Shown: piece by piece, positions 10,681 to 19,807 of the stretch
How positions within the stretch are numbered: the stretch's first letter is position 1
Layout: the number at the start of each line of letters is the position of its first letter
Source: Metellina segmentata
Lineage: Eukaryota; Arthropoda; Arachnida; Araneae; Tetragnathidae
DNA: 64,000 nt
Reading direction: 5' to 3'
Assembly (NCBI GenBank): GCA_947359465.1
Contig: OX375879.1
Span: 90,929,578-90,993,577, forward strand
The notes under the pieces: generated by a model
Databases searched by the model: none
The model's input: only the letters and a program-made list of their open reading frames with translations
Told to the model about the DNA's origin: nothing
Position numbers and translations under genes: made by a program

Positions 10681-13600
10681 TTATGTTCCAATAATAGTAT
10701 CATAAATAAATTGTCTAAAAATTGGTATTTGGAAATCTGAATTTAAAGATGTATTACTTACTTTTTTATAAACATAATAACAGACAAAAACACCACAATT
10801 TAAATTGTCAGTTTGCTTGACATGTGGAGGGAATGTAAATGTCCACTTATTTGAGTTAGGAAATACACTACTCAATATCGAACACCATTTAAGCAATAAA
10901 AGTGATGATGTTTTATCTATGGAGTCATTTAATGGATCATAAAACTCTATGGTACTGCTATCAATATTAACAACAATTAGAATCCAATGTTTATTGACAT
11001 TGGCTGGAATGAGCAAAATTCTATGTTTTTTTAATAGCTCAATATTTGAGTTAGTTAACTTGCCACGATTTAATATACAAGAGGAACATATTGCATTCAG
11101 TGACCCAAATGTGTTTGAATACCTAATAACATTAAAAACAAAAGCATCAATTATTGCATCATACAGCCAACCTTTGCAAAAAGCAGAAGAAGCTGATTTT
11201 AATAGTGTTTCTTCTTCTAATGAAATAAAGAGATCTAAAGACTTCAGCATGTATGTCTTTATCTCTATGTCATTAACCTTTACTTCACATGCTAAAACAT
11301 TACTTTTATCTATTATCTTAAATTTTGAAAAGTTAAAGGAATTAGTATTTAGAACATTATTTACAGTTGGTTTATTAAACGAGTACTTTGAAGGAGTCAC
11401 TGTTCCTAACAATACACAATAAATGTATTCCCGAAATTTATTTGTATCAAATGGTTCTTGAACACTAGACTCGTATATTATCTGATGGGCAAAGTAACAC
11501 ACAAACACACCACAGTTGACGAAATCTTGTTGCAGCACATGTAAAGGAAAATTAACAGTCCACACCCTATTTGAATCCACAGTTGTACAACTAAAATAAT
11601 TTTTTACATTATCTAAAATTATGCAATACCTGTCAGAAGTATCATTATTTGATGGATCGTAAAAATCAATGCATTTTTTTGCTTTATTAATAACTATCAA
11701 ACACCAATGGTTTTCTATGCAAAGAGGCAGAAAAAAAATTTTTGATGATAAAATTAACGGACTGCCAGCTGGTGTTAGATCTGTTAATGATACACTATTT
11801 ATAATTAGGCTTGTAGTAGCAGAATCAATTAAAACAAATTCTGGATTAACAGTACACAGCACATGAAGAAATGCATCAATGATAACATCAAATAACCACC
11901 CTCTGACAAAATCTTTAGACTTTAATTTTAAAGCTCTTTCCTCAATAGAATTAATAAAAGGATCCAGAGACTTTAAAGATGTTTGACACAATTTGAAGAC
12001 CCCAATGGTTTTCGTAAAAGATTCACCTATTTCATTGTTTATTTTTGTAGTAAATGCTTCATAGGAAGCCACCTTTGCCTTTTTGCATGGGGACATATTT
12101 ATAAGAGAATCGTCAACATCTTCAAAATCTAAGGACCGTTTAGTACTATCACTCTTGCAAGGTATTGCACTTTTGCGATTTTTTCTTGTTTTGAACAGAA
12201 TCTGACGTTTAATAGCCTGATTGGGAGCCACTTTTGAAGGAGGAAAAAGATTAGAACTGTTATCAGTCTTTGAGTTTATAATGCCACGGCATCCAGCAAC
12301 TAATGTTTGCAATGTTGTATATACATTGTCAAGCATGAATTCTTGAACTCGTGGATCGTGTAATTTTTGCGATAAAGAATCCCATAACTTTTGACATGCT
12401 TCTAGTTTACCAGCCTTGCAACGAGGATTGTAAAAATCTTTCTTAATAAAAGTAGACCTTAAGGGTTCTTTAAAAGGATCAGTATCTATCCTAGAAGCAT
12501 CATCAAAAAGATCACTGGTATTAAGATTAATTTTGGGATTAGTGGAATGCACTTTATGTATATGCTTACATAAATTGGAAGTATCTGGGCAGTTACAAAT
12601 ATATAAATGACAGCATAATGACATGCAAGTAATTTCAAGACATTTAAAATAGCAGTGATCAATCATGGGACACTTGGTGTTTACAAGCTTTACAGTGTAC
12701 TCTTTATGTTTCACCGATTGGGACTTCACAGACCAACTATTAGAATTGTGAAGAAACAAATCTGTGTCAGGAATTTTGCTACCTTTTTTATGTCTGGTTT
12801 CAATTTTTGGATTTTTTTCTTTTGGTGGAATGCCATTTAAAATCCTACTTTTGTACATTAAAAAGTTAGCCTTTTCAATATCAAGTAATACTTTTAACAA
12901 GGTATCTAATCTTCTATTAAATTTACGCCCAAAGTAAACAGTTTTTAACTGATTATGAAATGATTCACAATAATTATTTGTATTAACTGAAGCATGATAA
13001 TATCTCCTGTAACAAGCAGCCCACAATTCACAACGGTTAGAATATTCCCTTTTAAAATAATTTACAAATAACTCGCAATTTTCAGAACAGTTCAGTAAAT
13101 CATTAAGAAGCCTATGAAATTCTGTAAGGTTTTTTTCATTTAGCAGATTTTGTAATTTTAATTTAATTTCATTTCGTACCATTTTATCAAAAATGTAAGA
13201 ATTTAAATTCCTATTCCAGGATCTTAACACATGCCACTTGCACAGCAAATGTTTTACTTCATTTCCAAACACAGTTTGAAATGCACTAAAAGTAGTGTGG
13301 TCATCATCAGTCATGACGCAATTAACATTTAAATCAGGAATTCTACACAAAAGACTTTTAAAAAGGCAAACCATTGTTTTATATGTTAAAGAATTTGTAA
13401 TAAAATGTGCTACTGGATACCCATGACCAAATTCATCTGAGACTACCAAATTAATCAAATAAAAATCATATTGATTCGTTTTATGTGTAGAATCAATGCA
13501 TAATACTTTATTGCAAGACTTCACCATCATATCCTTTTGCTCTTTACTTTGAATCCCTAAAGCAAAAGAGGTGTCACTATTTACTAAAAGGTCTAAATCA

Positions 13601-14442
13601 GAAGGACCATACAGTGTATTTGAGCCTTGAGGTTTAAAAATTAACACCGGGTCGTACTCCTCAATTCTTAACTCCTCAACAAGAGCAGCAATGGAAATTG
13701 CATCACTCTTTGGTTGTAATGCGAGTCCATGACGAGAATAGGACTTAATTACTTTCCGTGAAAGGAACACTTCTTTTACAGGAAAAAACTCCCTGCAATC
13801 ACGATCTCCAAATTTTTCTCTAAAAACTAATTGAATTTTTTGCACAGGAATACTTAACAATAACTGTGCTTTGATAGAGTCACGTGTACTTTGCTTCAAT
13901 GGTTGAAACTTACAGTTTTTAAACTGTAGTGGATGGTTATGATTAGTGCTGTAAGAGACAGTAACCAAATCCTTTTGCTCACAAGCACATATTCTGACTG
14001 GACAGTTGAGATTAGGAATTGTACCTTTTCTATTTTTGCGATTTGTTTTCCTGGGATTTTGAAACCGAGATGATAAAAAATTAAACTGACAAGAATAATA
14101 ATGAAATGTTTTAGAGCCATACTGCTTGCCTCCTGTTGTTTTAGTAAAGGATGTAAAAGTTGCTGTTCCTTCCATCTCTAACCAATTTTGGAAACTAACC
14201 ATTGAATCAAATGAAAGTATTTGAAGAGAATCTGAATTGTGTACTTCAAACATATGTCTATTTAAATTCCCAAGGTGCTTAAATGGCTTATTACAATCTT
14301 GAAAAATACAGTAATGTATCTCCCGTTCATTATTTAAATGACATAACTGCTCATGCCCAATAAATTCTGCCTCAATCTTAAAAAACTTTCCACAAACTGA
14401 ACACTTTTTGGCCGTTAAGGTTTTCTCATGAGTACATACCAT
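10681..14442 (-). CDS. MULE-type transposase fused to two tandem Ulp1-like proteases
   Basis: The 1253-codon frame has no interruption. In order it holds: two N-terminal zinc fingers (C14/C17/H30/C35 and C45/C50/H63/H68); a WRKY/GCM1-like zinc region (about 110-172, ending NHNHP); a MULE DDE core with CIDSTHKTN (D317), VMTDDD (D379-381) and NNYCESFHNQ (E493); and a SWIM finger (C616, C618, C625, H627). The C-terminal third holds two Ulp1/C48-like cysteine-protease domains with complete catalytic sets: H912, D929, Q971, C977 and H1152, D1169, Q1210, C1216. The protein is predicted to bind and move DNA in the nucleus; the proteases would act on SUMO-like or other substrates, which is inference. 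The zinc-finger frame stays open upstream to 14505, so the true N-terminus may lie in an upstream exon or in the preceding frame. No poly(A) signal or terminal inverted repeat was identified. Confidence 0.9.
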   Translation of the reverse strand: MVCTHEKTLTAKKCSVCGKFFKIEAEFIGHEQLCHLNNEREIHYCIFQDCNKPFKHLGNLNRHMFEVHNSDSLQILSFDSMVSFQNWLEMEGTATFTSFTKTTGGKQYGSKTFHYYSCQFNFLSSRFQNPRKTNRKNRKGTIPNLNCPVRICACEQKDLVTVSYSTNHNHPLQFKNCKFQPLKQSTRDSIKAQLLLSIPVQKIQLVFREKFGDRDCREFFPVKEVFLSRKVIKSYSRHGLALQPKSDAISIAALVEELRIEEYDPVLIFKPQGSNTLYGPSDLDLLVNSDTSFALGIQSKEQKDMMVKSCNKVLCIDSTHKTNQYDFYLINLVVSDEFGHGYPVAHFITNSLTYKTMVCLFKSLLCRIPDLNVNCVMTDDDHTTFSAFQTVFGNEVKHLLCKWHVLRSWNRNLNSYIFDKMVRNEIKLKLQNLLNEKNLTEFHRLLNDLLNCSENCELFVNYFKREYSNRCELWAACYRRYYHASVNTNNYCESFHNQLKTVYFGRKFNRRLDTLLKVLLDIEKANFLMYKSRILNGIPPKEKNPKIETRHKKGSKIPDTDLFLHNSNSWSVKSQSVKHKEYTVKLVNTKCPMIDHCYFKCLEITCMSLCCHLYICNCPDTSNLCKHIHKVHSTNPKINLNTSDLFDDASRIDTDPFKEPLRSTFIKKDFYNPRCKAGKLEACQKLWDSLSQKLHDPRVQEFMLDNVYTTLQTLVAGCRGIINSKTDNSSNLFPPSKVAPNQAIKRQILFKTRKNRKSAIPCKSDSTKRSLDFEDVDDSLINMSPCKKAKVASYEAFTTKINNEIGESFTKTIGVFKLCQTSLKSLDPFINSIEERALKLKSKDFVRGWLFDVIIDAFLHVLCTVNPEFVLIDSATTSLIINSVSLTDLTPAGSPLILSSKIFFLPLCIENHWCLIVINKAKKCIDFYDPSNNDTSDRYCIILDNVKNYFSCTTVDSNRVWTVNFPLHVLQQDFVNCGVFVCYFAHQIIYESSVQEPFDTNKFREYIYCVLLGTVTPSKYSFNKPTVNNVLNTNSFNFSKFKIIDKSNVLACEVKVNDIEIKTYMLKSLDLFISLEEETLLKSASSAFCKGWLYDAIIDAFVFNVIRYSNTFGSLNAICSSCILNRGKLTNSNIELLKKHRILLIPANVNKHWILIVVNIDSSTIEFYDPLNDSIDKTSSLLLLKWCSILSSVFPNSNKWTFTFPPHVKQTDNLNCGVFVCYYVYKKVSNTSLNSDFQIPIFRQFIYDTIIGT

Positions 14443-17219
14443 TTTATGACGTTGAAGACTGTACTTATTTGAAAATATTTTAAAGCATTTCTCACATGTC
14501 TTAAATTAGAATTTGGTAAACATTTACTAGTTAATGAATTAGCAAGAGATAGGATATCGATCGATTTTGAAATAGTGAGTGGCGAGTTACATCGAAATTC
14601 TTGTGTACTGATTGAAGAAGTTAATGGGATGTCCTTAGTTTTAGGTGATACAGATGAATAGGAGGTTACACTAGACATAGTTTCCGAACCAGAATTGCTA
14701 GATAATTCAGAAACACAGATTTCTGAAATTGAACAAGCATCAGCTGAACAATGTTCTCTAGTAGAATCAGAAACTTTGGGGAGATCCTTCAGTAAACCAC
14801 TATTTTCTTGCATTTTACACTTGCTTTTATGATTAGAAAATGATTTTTTTGAACTGTAGGACTTAAAACACATCTCACATTGACGAGGATATGATATCTT
14901 AACCCTAACATTACATGTTTTAAGATGGTTTCTAAAAGTGAACTTTGACTTGTAAATTTTTTGACAACATGCACATTGTCTGGGATATAATTCCTTTTCC
15001 ACCTCAAAATGCCCAACACTACCTCCACCTGTTATACAATGCTTAATCAAACCTTCCTCCTTACATAGTTGTGCTGATAAACAATCACATACCTTTACTG
15101 CGCTAAAACATTCTATGTTACAAGAAAATGGAAGAGTGGCAACTGACTGAACAGCTGAAATATTAGTAGTAACAGGTAGAACAGTAGGAATAGAGGGTTG
15201 AAAATTTCTCATGTTAGTGTTAAGTTTGGGTAAAGGAGGAAATTCTAACAAAAAAGAGATGTCAGGAACATTAGGTTCATTAGAAGGGGTAATACTGGTA
15301 ATTGTAAGAGAAAGAAAAGGAATTGCAGCAGGTTGAAAATTACACATATTAGTGTTAGAAATAAGTTTGGGTAAAGGAGGAAATTCTAGCAAAGAAGAAA
15401 TGTCAGGAACATTAGATTTGTTAGAAGGGTTAGTAATGGTAATTATTGGAGAATGAACAGCAGGTTGAAAATTACTCATGCTAATGTTAGAAATAAGTTT
15501 AGGTAAAGGAGGAAATTCTAGCAAAGAAGAGATGTCAGGAACAATAGATTTGTTAGAAGGGTTAGTAATGGTAATTGTTGGAGAAGGAACAGGAGGAATA
15601 GCAGGTTGAAAATTACTCATGTTAGAGTTAGAATTAAGTTTAGGTAAAGGAGGAAATTCTAGCAAAGAAGAAATGTCAGGAACAATAGATTTGTTAGAAG
15701 GGTTAGTAATGGTAATTATTGGAGAATGAACAGCAGGTTGAAAATTACTCATGCTAATGTTAGAAATAAGTTTAGGTAAAGGAGGAAATTCTAGCAAAGA
15801 AGAGATGTCAGGAACAATAGATTTGTTAGAAGGGTTAGTAATGGTAATTGTTGGAGAAGGAACAGGAGGAATAGCAGGTTGAAAATTACTCATGTTAGAG
15901 TTAGAATTAAGTTTAGGTAAAGGAGGAAATTCTAGCAAAGAAGAAATGTCAGGAACAATAGATTTGTTAGAAGGGTTAGTAATGGTAATTATTGGAGAAG
16001 GAACAGCAGGTTGAAAATTACTCATGCTAGTGTTAGAAATAAGTTTAGGTAAAGGAGGAAATTCTAGCAAAGAAGAAATGTCAGGAACAATAGATTTGTT
16101 AGAAGGGTTAGTAATGGTAATTGTTGGAGAAGGAACAGCAGGTTGAAAATTACTCATGCTAGTGTTAGAAATAAGTTTAGGTAAAGGAGGAAATTCTAGC
16201 AAAGAAGAGATGTCAGGAACATTAGATTTGTTAGAAGGGTTAGTAATGGTAATTATTGGAGAAGGAACAGCAGGTTGAAAATTACTCATGCTAGTGTTAG
16301 AAATAAGTTTAGGTAAAGGAGGAAATTCTAGCAAAGAATAGATGTCAGGAATGTTAGGTTCATTAGAAGAGGTAGTAGAGGCTATTGTTGGAGGAGGAAC
16401 ATACTGAATAACTGAAATCTTAGCACTTACAGGTAGAACAGGAGGAATAACAGGTTGAAAATTACTCATGATAGTGTTAGAAATAGATTTGGGCAGAAGA
16501 GGAAATTCTAGTAATGAGCAGATGTCAGGAACATTAAAATTATTAGAAGGTACAGGTTTGAAAGGGGTCACAGAACACAGATTAGGCTTAGAAAAAGATT
16601 GAAAGTTACATTTAACTGGCATAACATCCGAAACTGCACTTACTGCAAGACTTTGCTTCTTGGTGATTGCAGCTTCCATTGCAATCAGCCCTAGTAATGT
16701 TTGTGAAAACATTTTCGCCAAATGATGATTCCCAATTCTGTTGAGATGTAATCCATCACGTCCCCAGAGGCCTTTCCATGAACCAAGAGACTGACAAAAA
16801 TAAAACGTCTCTCGGCCCAGGCAAACCTTTTCTAGTTCACGATTGACAATTGATGTCTTTTGGTTAAGGAACTCCAGTTGAGATGCCAGAGAAGAACGGG
16901 ACTCGGAATCCAGAAAAAAATTGGGACCACGTGGTATGATCCCAGAAATAACCACCTTAGCAGCAGGATACAAAACAGAAAGCTCCTGAAAAAGGCTGGT
17001 GTATTTCTGAAGAATTTCAGAAACATCACCAGCAAGGTTATTAGTCCCTACATGAAAAAGCATCCATTCATAATTACCTAAACTACCAAGTTTTCTTGAT
17101 ATCCTTTCTATCTTCGCACCTGGAAAAGAAATGAGATCAACTTCATGATCCTGCAATTCGGTAGTTAAGTATTCGTTCAAATACTTAACCATTGAATCGC
17201 CGATTATTAGAAGTCTCAT
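14415..17219 (-). CDS. SGNH/GDSL hydrolase, coding minisatellite and C2H2-finger protein
   Basis: The frame is open from 17285. I place the start at the second methionine (MRLLIIGDSM, 17219), because the SGNH fold begins there. Counted from this Met, catalytic blocks are GDS (7-9), HVGTNN (56-61) and DGLH (155-158), so serine, aspartate and histidine are all present. After about 200 residues comes a proline/serine-rich repeat region with about ten copies of a 44- or 47-residue unit containing SLLEFPPLPKL. Two C2H2-like fingers follow (CACCQK..H, CEMCFKSYSSKKSFSNH). SGNH domains occur as esterases in transposon proteins such as CR1 ORF1; the substrate here is unknown. The frame overlaps the downstream transposase gene by 28 bp, and its last codons are probably not the natural end. 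At about 14500 the minus-1 frame encodes a further finger that leads straight into the transposase. An intron, a frameshift or a mutation could link them. Confidence 0.8.
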   Translation of the reverse strand: MRLLIIGDSMVKYLNEYLTTELQDHEVDLISFPGAKIERISRKLGSLGNYEWMLFHVGTNNLAGDVSEILQKYTSLFQELSVLYPAAKVVISGIIPRGPNFFLDSESRSSLASQLEFLNQKTSIVNRELEKVCLGRETFYFCQSLGSWKGLWGRDGLHLNRIGNHHLAKMFSQTLLGLIAMEAAITKKQSLAVSAVSDVMPVKCNFQSFSKPNLCSVTPFKPVPSNNFNVPDICSLLEFPLLPKSISNTIMSNFQPVIPPVLPVSAKISVIQYVPPPTIASTTSSNEPNIPDIYSLLEFPPLPKLISNTSMSNFQPAVPSPIITITNPSNKSNVPDISSLLEFPPLPKLISNTSMSNFQPAVPSPTITITNPSNKSIVPDISSLLEFPPLPKLISNTSMSNFQPAVPSPIITITNPSNKSIVPDISSLLEFPPLPKLNSNSNMSNFQPAIPPVPSPTITITNPSNKSIVPDISSLLEFPPLPKLISNISMSNFQPAVHSPIITITNPSNKSIVPDISSLLEFPPLPKLNSNSNMSNFQPAIPPVPSPTITITNPSNKSIVPDISSLLEFPPLPKLISNISMSNFQPAVHSPIITITNPSNKSNVPDISSLLEFPPLPKLISNTNMCNFQPAAIPFLSLTITSITPSNEPNVPDISFLLEFPPLPKLNTNMRNFQPSIPTVLPVTTNISAVQSVATLPFSCNIECFSAVKVCDCLSAQLCKEEGLIKHCITGGGSVGHFEVEKELYPRQCACCQKIYKSKFTFRNHLKTCNVRVKISYPRQCEMCFKSYSSKKSFSNHKSKCKMQENSGLLKDLPKVSDSTREHCSADACSISEICVSELSSNSGSETMSSVTSYSSVSPKTKDIPLTSSISTQEFRCNSPLTISKSIDILSLANSLTSKCLPNSNLRHVRNALKYFQISTVFNVIKWYVLMRKP
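15230..16340 (-). repeat. In-frame coding minisatellite, 132/141-bp units
   Basis: The motif taaaggagga recurs at about 15231, 15372, 15504, 15645, 15777, 15918, 16050, 16182 and 16314. Spacings are 132 or 141 bp, both multiples of three, so the frame is kept. Units differ by an insertion encoding three residues in some copies. A more diverged unit lies near 16500. The near-identity of neighbouring units points to recent expansion or gene conversion. Confidence 0.95.
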
Positions 17220-17399
17220 TATTAACACTGAGATACGGTGATCAACAAATGTGAACAAACACAGAATAAAATGCAAATCAAACAAAATGCAAGTTTATGA
17301 TAATGAATGGATAAAATATATAATATTTGAGAGCAAGCACAAAAATAAGCAATCCAAAGATTCGCGTCCGCCAAATTGATTTCACAAACAATAAACAAT

Positions 17400-17640
17400 T
17401 GTAAAGCGCGGCAATTTGAGTTAAGCGTCTCCCGGATATGAGTCACTTCACTAGAACCTCAGTAAAACGCCAAAGAGAGAATGCCAATTTTCGTAACCAA
17501 TCAGAGTGAATCAACTCCGTTGTAACCCAGTGATAGCGTGAACACTCGCCGGTCCACATTATGACGTCACACATTCTATCTTTCCCCAAAGTTTTACTAG
17601 GATGTGTAAGTCCCCAAGCACAACGGAGTTTCTCCCGATG
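17400..17640 (-). promoter_or_regulatory. Probable promoter of the SGNH/MULE gene pair
   Basis: This stretch is richer in CpG than its surroundings. It contains a CCAAT box (17497-17501) and a perfect cyclic-AMP response element palindrome TGACGTCA (17562-17569). An 11-bp inverted repeat, AACTCCGTTGT (about 17514-17524) against ACAACGGAGTT (about 17620-17630), brackets that element. It lies just upstream of the SGNH frame and ends where homology between the two PGRP locus copies begins (about 17645). It therefore probably also contains the right end of the inserted element. Confidence 0.4.
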
Positions 17641-17864
17641 TCGGATTAGGTTTCATTTCTAAATGTAATACTGGATTGAAAGTTAATTTTTGTTGTGGTG
17701 GCTCAGTTCTCCACAGTGTCAAAGAAAAAGGTTAATGTCAAATTACCTTGACAGTGACAAAAATAAGAAGAGTTTTGATTACTACAGAATAGTACCTCAC
17801 TCTTTTAAAATAGAATAACTCTAATCAGACAATGGCATTTTAATATCCTACCTTTGTTAATTAG

Positions 17865-18047
17865 GTCCAGGTGTTGAAATAGTTTCCCGTTCTGGATGGG
17901 GTGCTCGTCGAGAAACTATTATACGAGTAATGAACAAGCCAGTCAATCATGTAATTATTGGCCATACTGTGACCCCGGAGTGCCATAATTTCCAAGATTG
18001 TACAGCAACAATGCGAAGCATACAGAATTTGCACATGAATTATCCTG
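17865..18047 (+). CDS. Peptidoglycan recognition protein, domain exon 1
   Basis: The exon follows the acceptor cctttgttaattag and ends before gtagtg, in phase 1 at both ends. It encodes the N-terminal third of a PGRP domain: EIVSRSGWGARRE, then HVIIGHTVTPECHNFQDC, then MRSIQNLHMNY. PGRPs bind bacterial peptidoglycan in haemolymph, at membranes or in the gut and trigger or damp innate immunity. In amidase PGRPs the first histidine of the HHT motif ligates zinc; here the motif reads GHT, so this ligand is lost. The exon with the signal peptide and start codon was not found upstream; it may lie beyond the 10.7-17.6 kb insertion or outside the window. Confidence 0.88.
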
Positions 18048-18814
18048 GTAGTGTATTGTTATTACTACAATCGTCTGGTTTTTTCTAAAATGATATAAAA
18101 GTGGCTTATTTTATTTTATCTATATTATCTATCGTACCTTATTTTATCTATATCTTATATAAATAATCTATCTCTATAATTATATTTCATTCGTATACTT
18201 TTATAGTTATCTTCATAATGTAAAACAATTAAGAATATTATTAACATTAATAATTAATTAATATTAATTGCTTAAGTAACTCTAAGTTATTAAACCAAAG
18301 TAGACATTTAAAGATTTCTACTTTTCTCATGAAATTGTGTAGCTGTCATTTTTCTTCAGAAGTTAAGATAAAGATAAGTTAGCCGAAAATGTTAATTCTC
18401 CTGATACTGTCACCCTTGATACATGTCCCCAATCGTTAGAAATGGCTAATTGGAGTTTTGCTTTGCGGAGTTTTTCTTCTGATCATTGACGTTTTCTTTG
18501 AGGCTATTCATCACGTCAAAGTTCAGATCTTAGATTGACGATGGCAATTTAACAGCGTAGCAGATAAAAAAGTTTTCAAATGCTGCATAAAATTGGATCA
18601 TACATTTTCAGGCTGAACAGTTTACCCATTTGCGTCGGACAGTTTTATTATAACACATGAGTATAAGTTCACTTATTTTGAAGAAGTTTATTCAAACGGC
18701 GGGACATAAAATATCGATAAAAATGAACAGTAACATTTCCATTAACAGGTTAAATTTATCAAATACAAAACAAACAGTGAGCTACTCTAAAATACACGTA
18801 ACGAGAACTGCATT

Positions 18815-19440
18815 CTCGTTAGTCTTCGACTGCTCTGTAGATCATTCTATGGGAAACTTTGCCATAAGATCAAATCTATGTATAATACTCTACATATCTC
18901 TTAATCTTTCACTTTATTCAACCTATTATGACAAACAAATATTTCGTAATTGCTCAACGTTCGACAAAAGTATGGTAAATTACAGTTCTCTTTAGTCTTC
19001 GACTATTCTGTAGACCATTCTTTGGGAAACTTTTCCCTTAAGTCTAATCTATGCAATACTCCACAGATATGCTAATTACCCTTTATTCGTCCTATTAGAT
19101 AGACAAATAAATCGTACTCAGTTAACGCGCTACAAAAGTATGGTAGATTTGTGTTCTGATTCAAGTCTTTTTCGGCTATTCCTTAGGCCAATGTTGCAAA
19201 TTTTTCCAGAGAGGTACAAACGAGGTAATATTTCGTATATAAGCTGCTCATCCTAAGTCTCTGACCGTTGTACTGTTATAATAGACAATTAAGCTTTGAC
19301 GTAGTCTGTGTACGACCAATATATGGTCGATTACACAGTTGTGATTAAAATATTTCGGTTATTTAATAGACCATTCTTTTGGAAACGTCTCCATATCTAA
19401 TCAAACAAGGTAATACTTCATAAATCCCTATATAAGAGAG
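18815..19440. repeat. Degenerate tandem repeat in a PGRP intron, about 175-bp units
   Basis: Four related units begin near 18820, 18993, 19164 and 19346. They share the pattern agtctt..cg.ctattc, then gaccattct..gg.aa, a pyrimidine run, and then tcctatta..agacaa. Two or so of the same units lie in copy 2 (about 40010-40260), so the array predates the locus duplication and later shrank or expanded. Confidence 0.7.
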
Positions 19441-19601
19441 ATTTCCTACTTGATTTCCACTATCTTGATGGCTTTAAATAGCAACTTATCTGCTTTAAAT
19501 GTATATAAAGGAAGCTAAAATATTTGCTATCGTTGTAAAACAAACGCTTTTTTAGGTAATGTTTTAAACAATTCGCTAATATAATAAACACGTCCATACA
19601 G

Positions 19602-19807
19602 AATGGGGAGACATAGGCTATACATTTGTCATTGGAGGTGATGGTCGAGCGTACGAAGGTGTAGGATGGGATCGTGAGGGTATACACACCCTTGGATGGA
19701 ACTCGAAGTCCTACGGCATCGCTTTCGTTGGGAACTTCATGGACAAGGCGCCAAACAACGCTATGCTGAAGGCAGCTCGATCTTTAATTGTGTGTGGAAT
19801 ACGAACA
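19602..19807 (+). CDS. Peptidoglycan recognition protein, domain exon 2
   Basis: The exon follows acceptor ccatacag and ends at gtaaga, entering in phase 1 and leaving in phase 0. It encodes the PGRP core WGDIGYTFVIGGDGRAYEG, then GWDREGIHTLGWNSKSYGIA, then VGNF, and ends LIVCGIRT. These blocks are the standard PGRP core, including the tyrosine of DIGY. The phases match those of the first and third exons, which supports one spliced gene with an approximately 174-residue domain. The second copy of this exon (40420-41548) is destroyed. Confidence 0.9.

Noticed and set aside
10949..11422. A 157-codon plus-strand frame
   Set aside because: It is antisense to the second Ulp1 domain, with no family resemblance.
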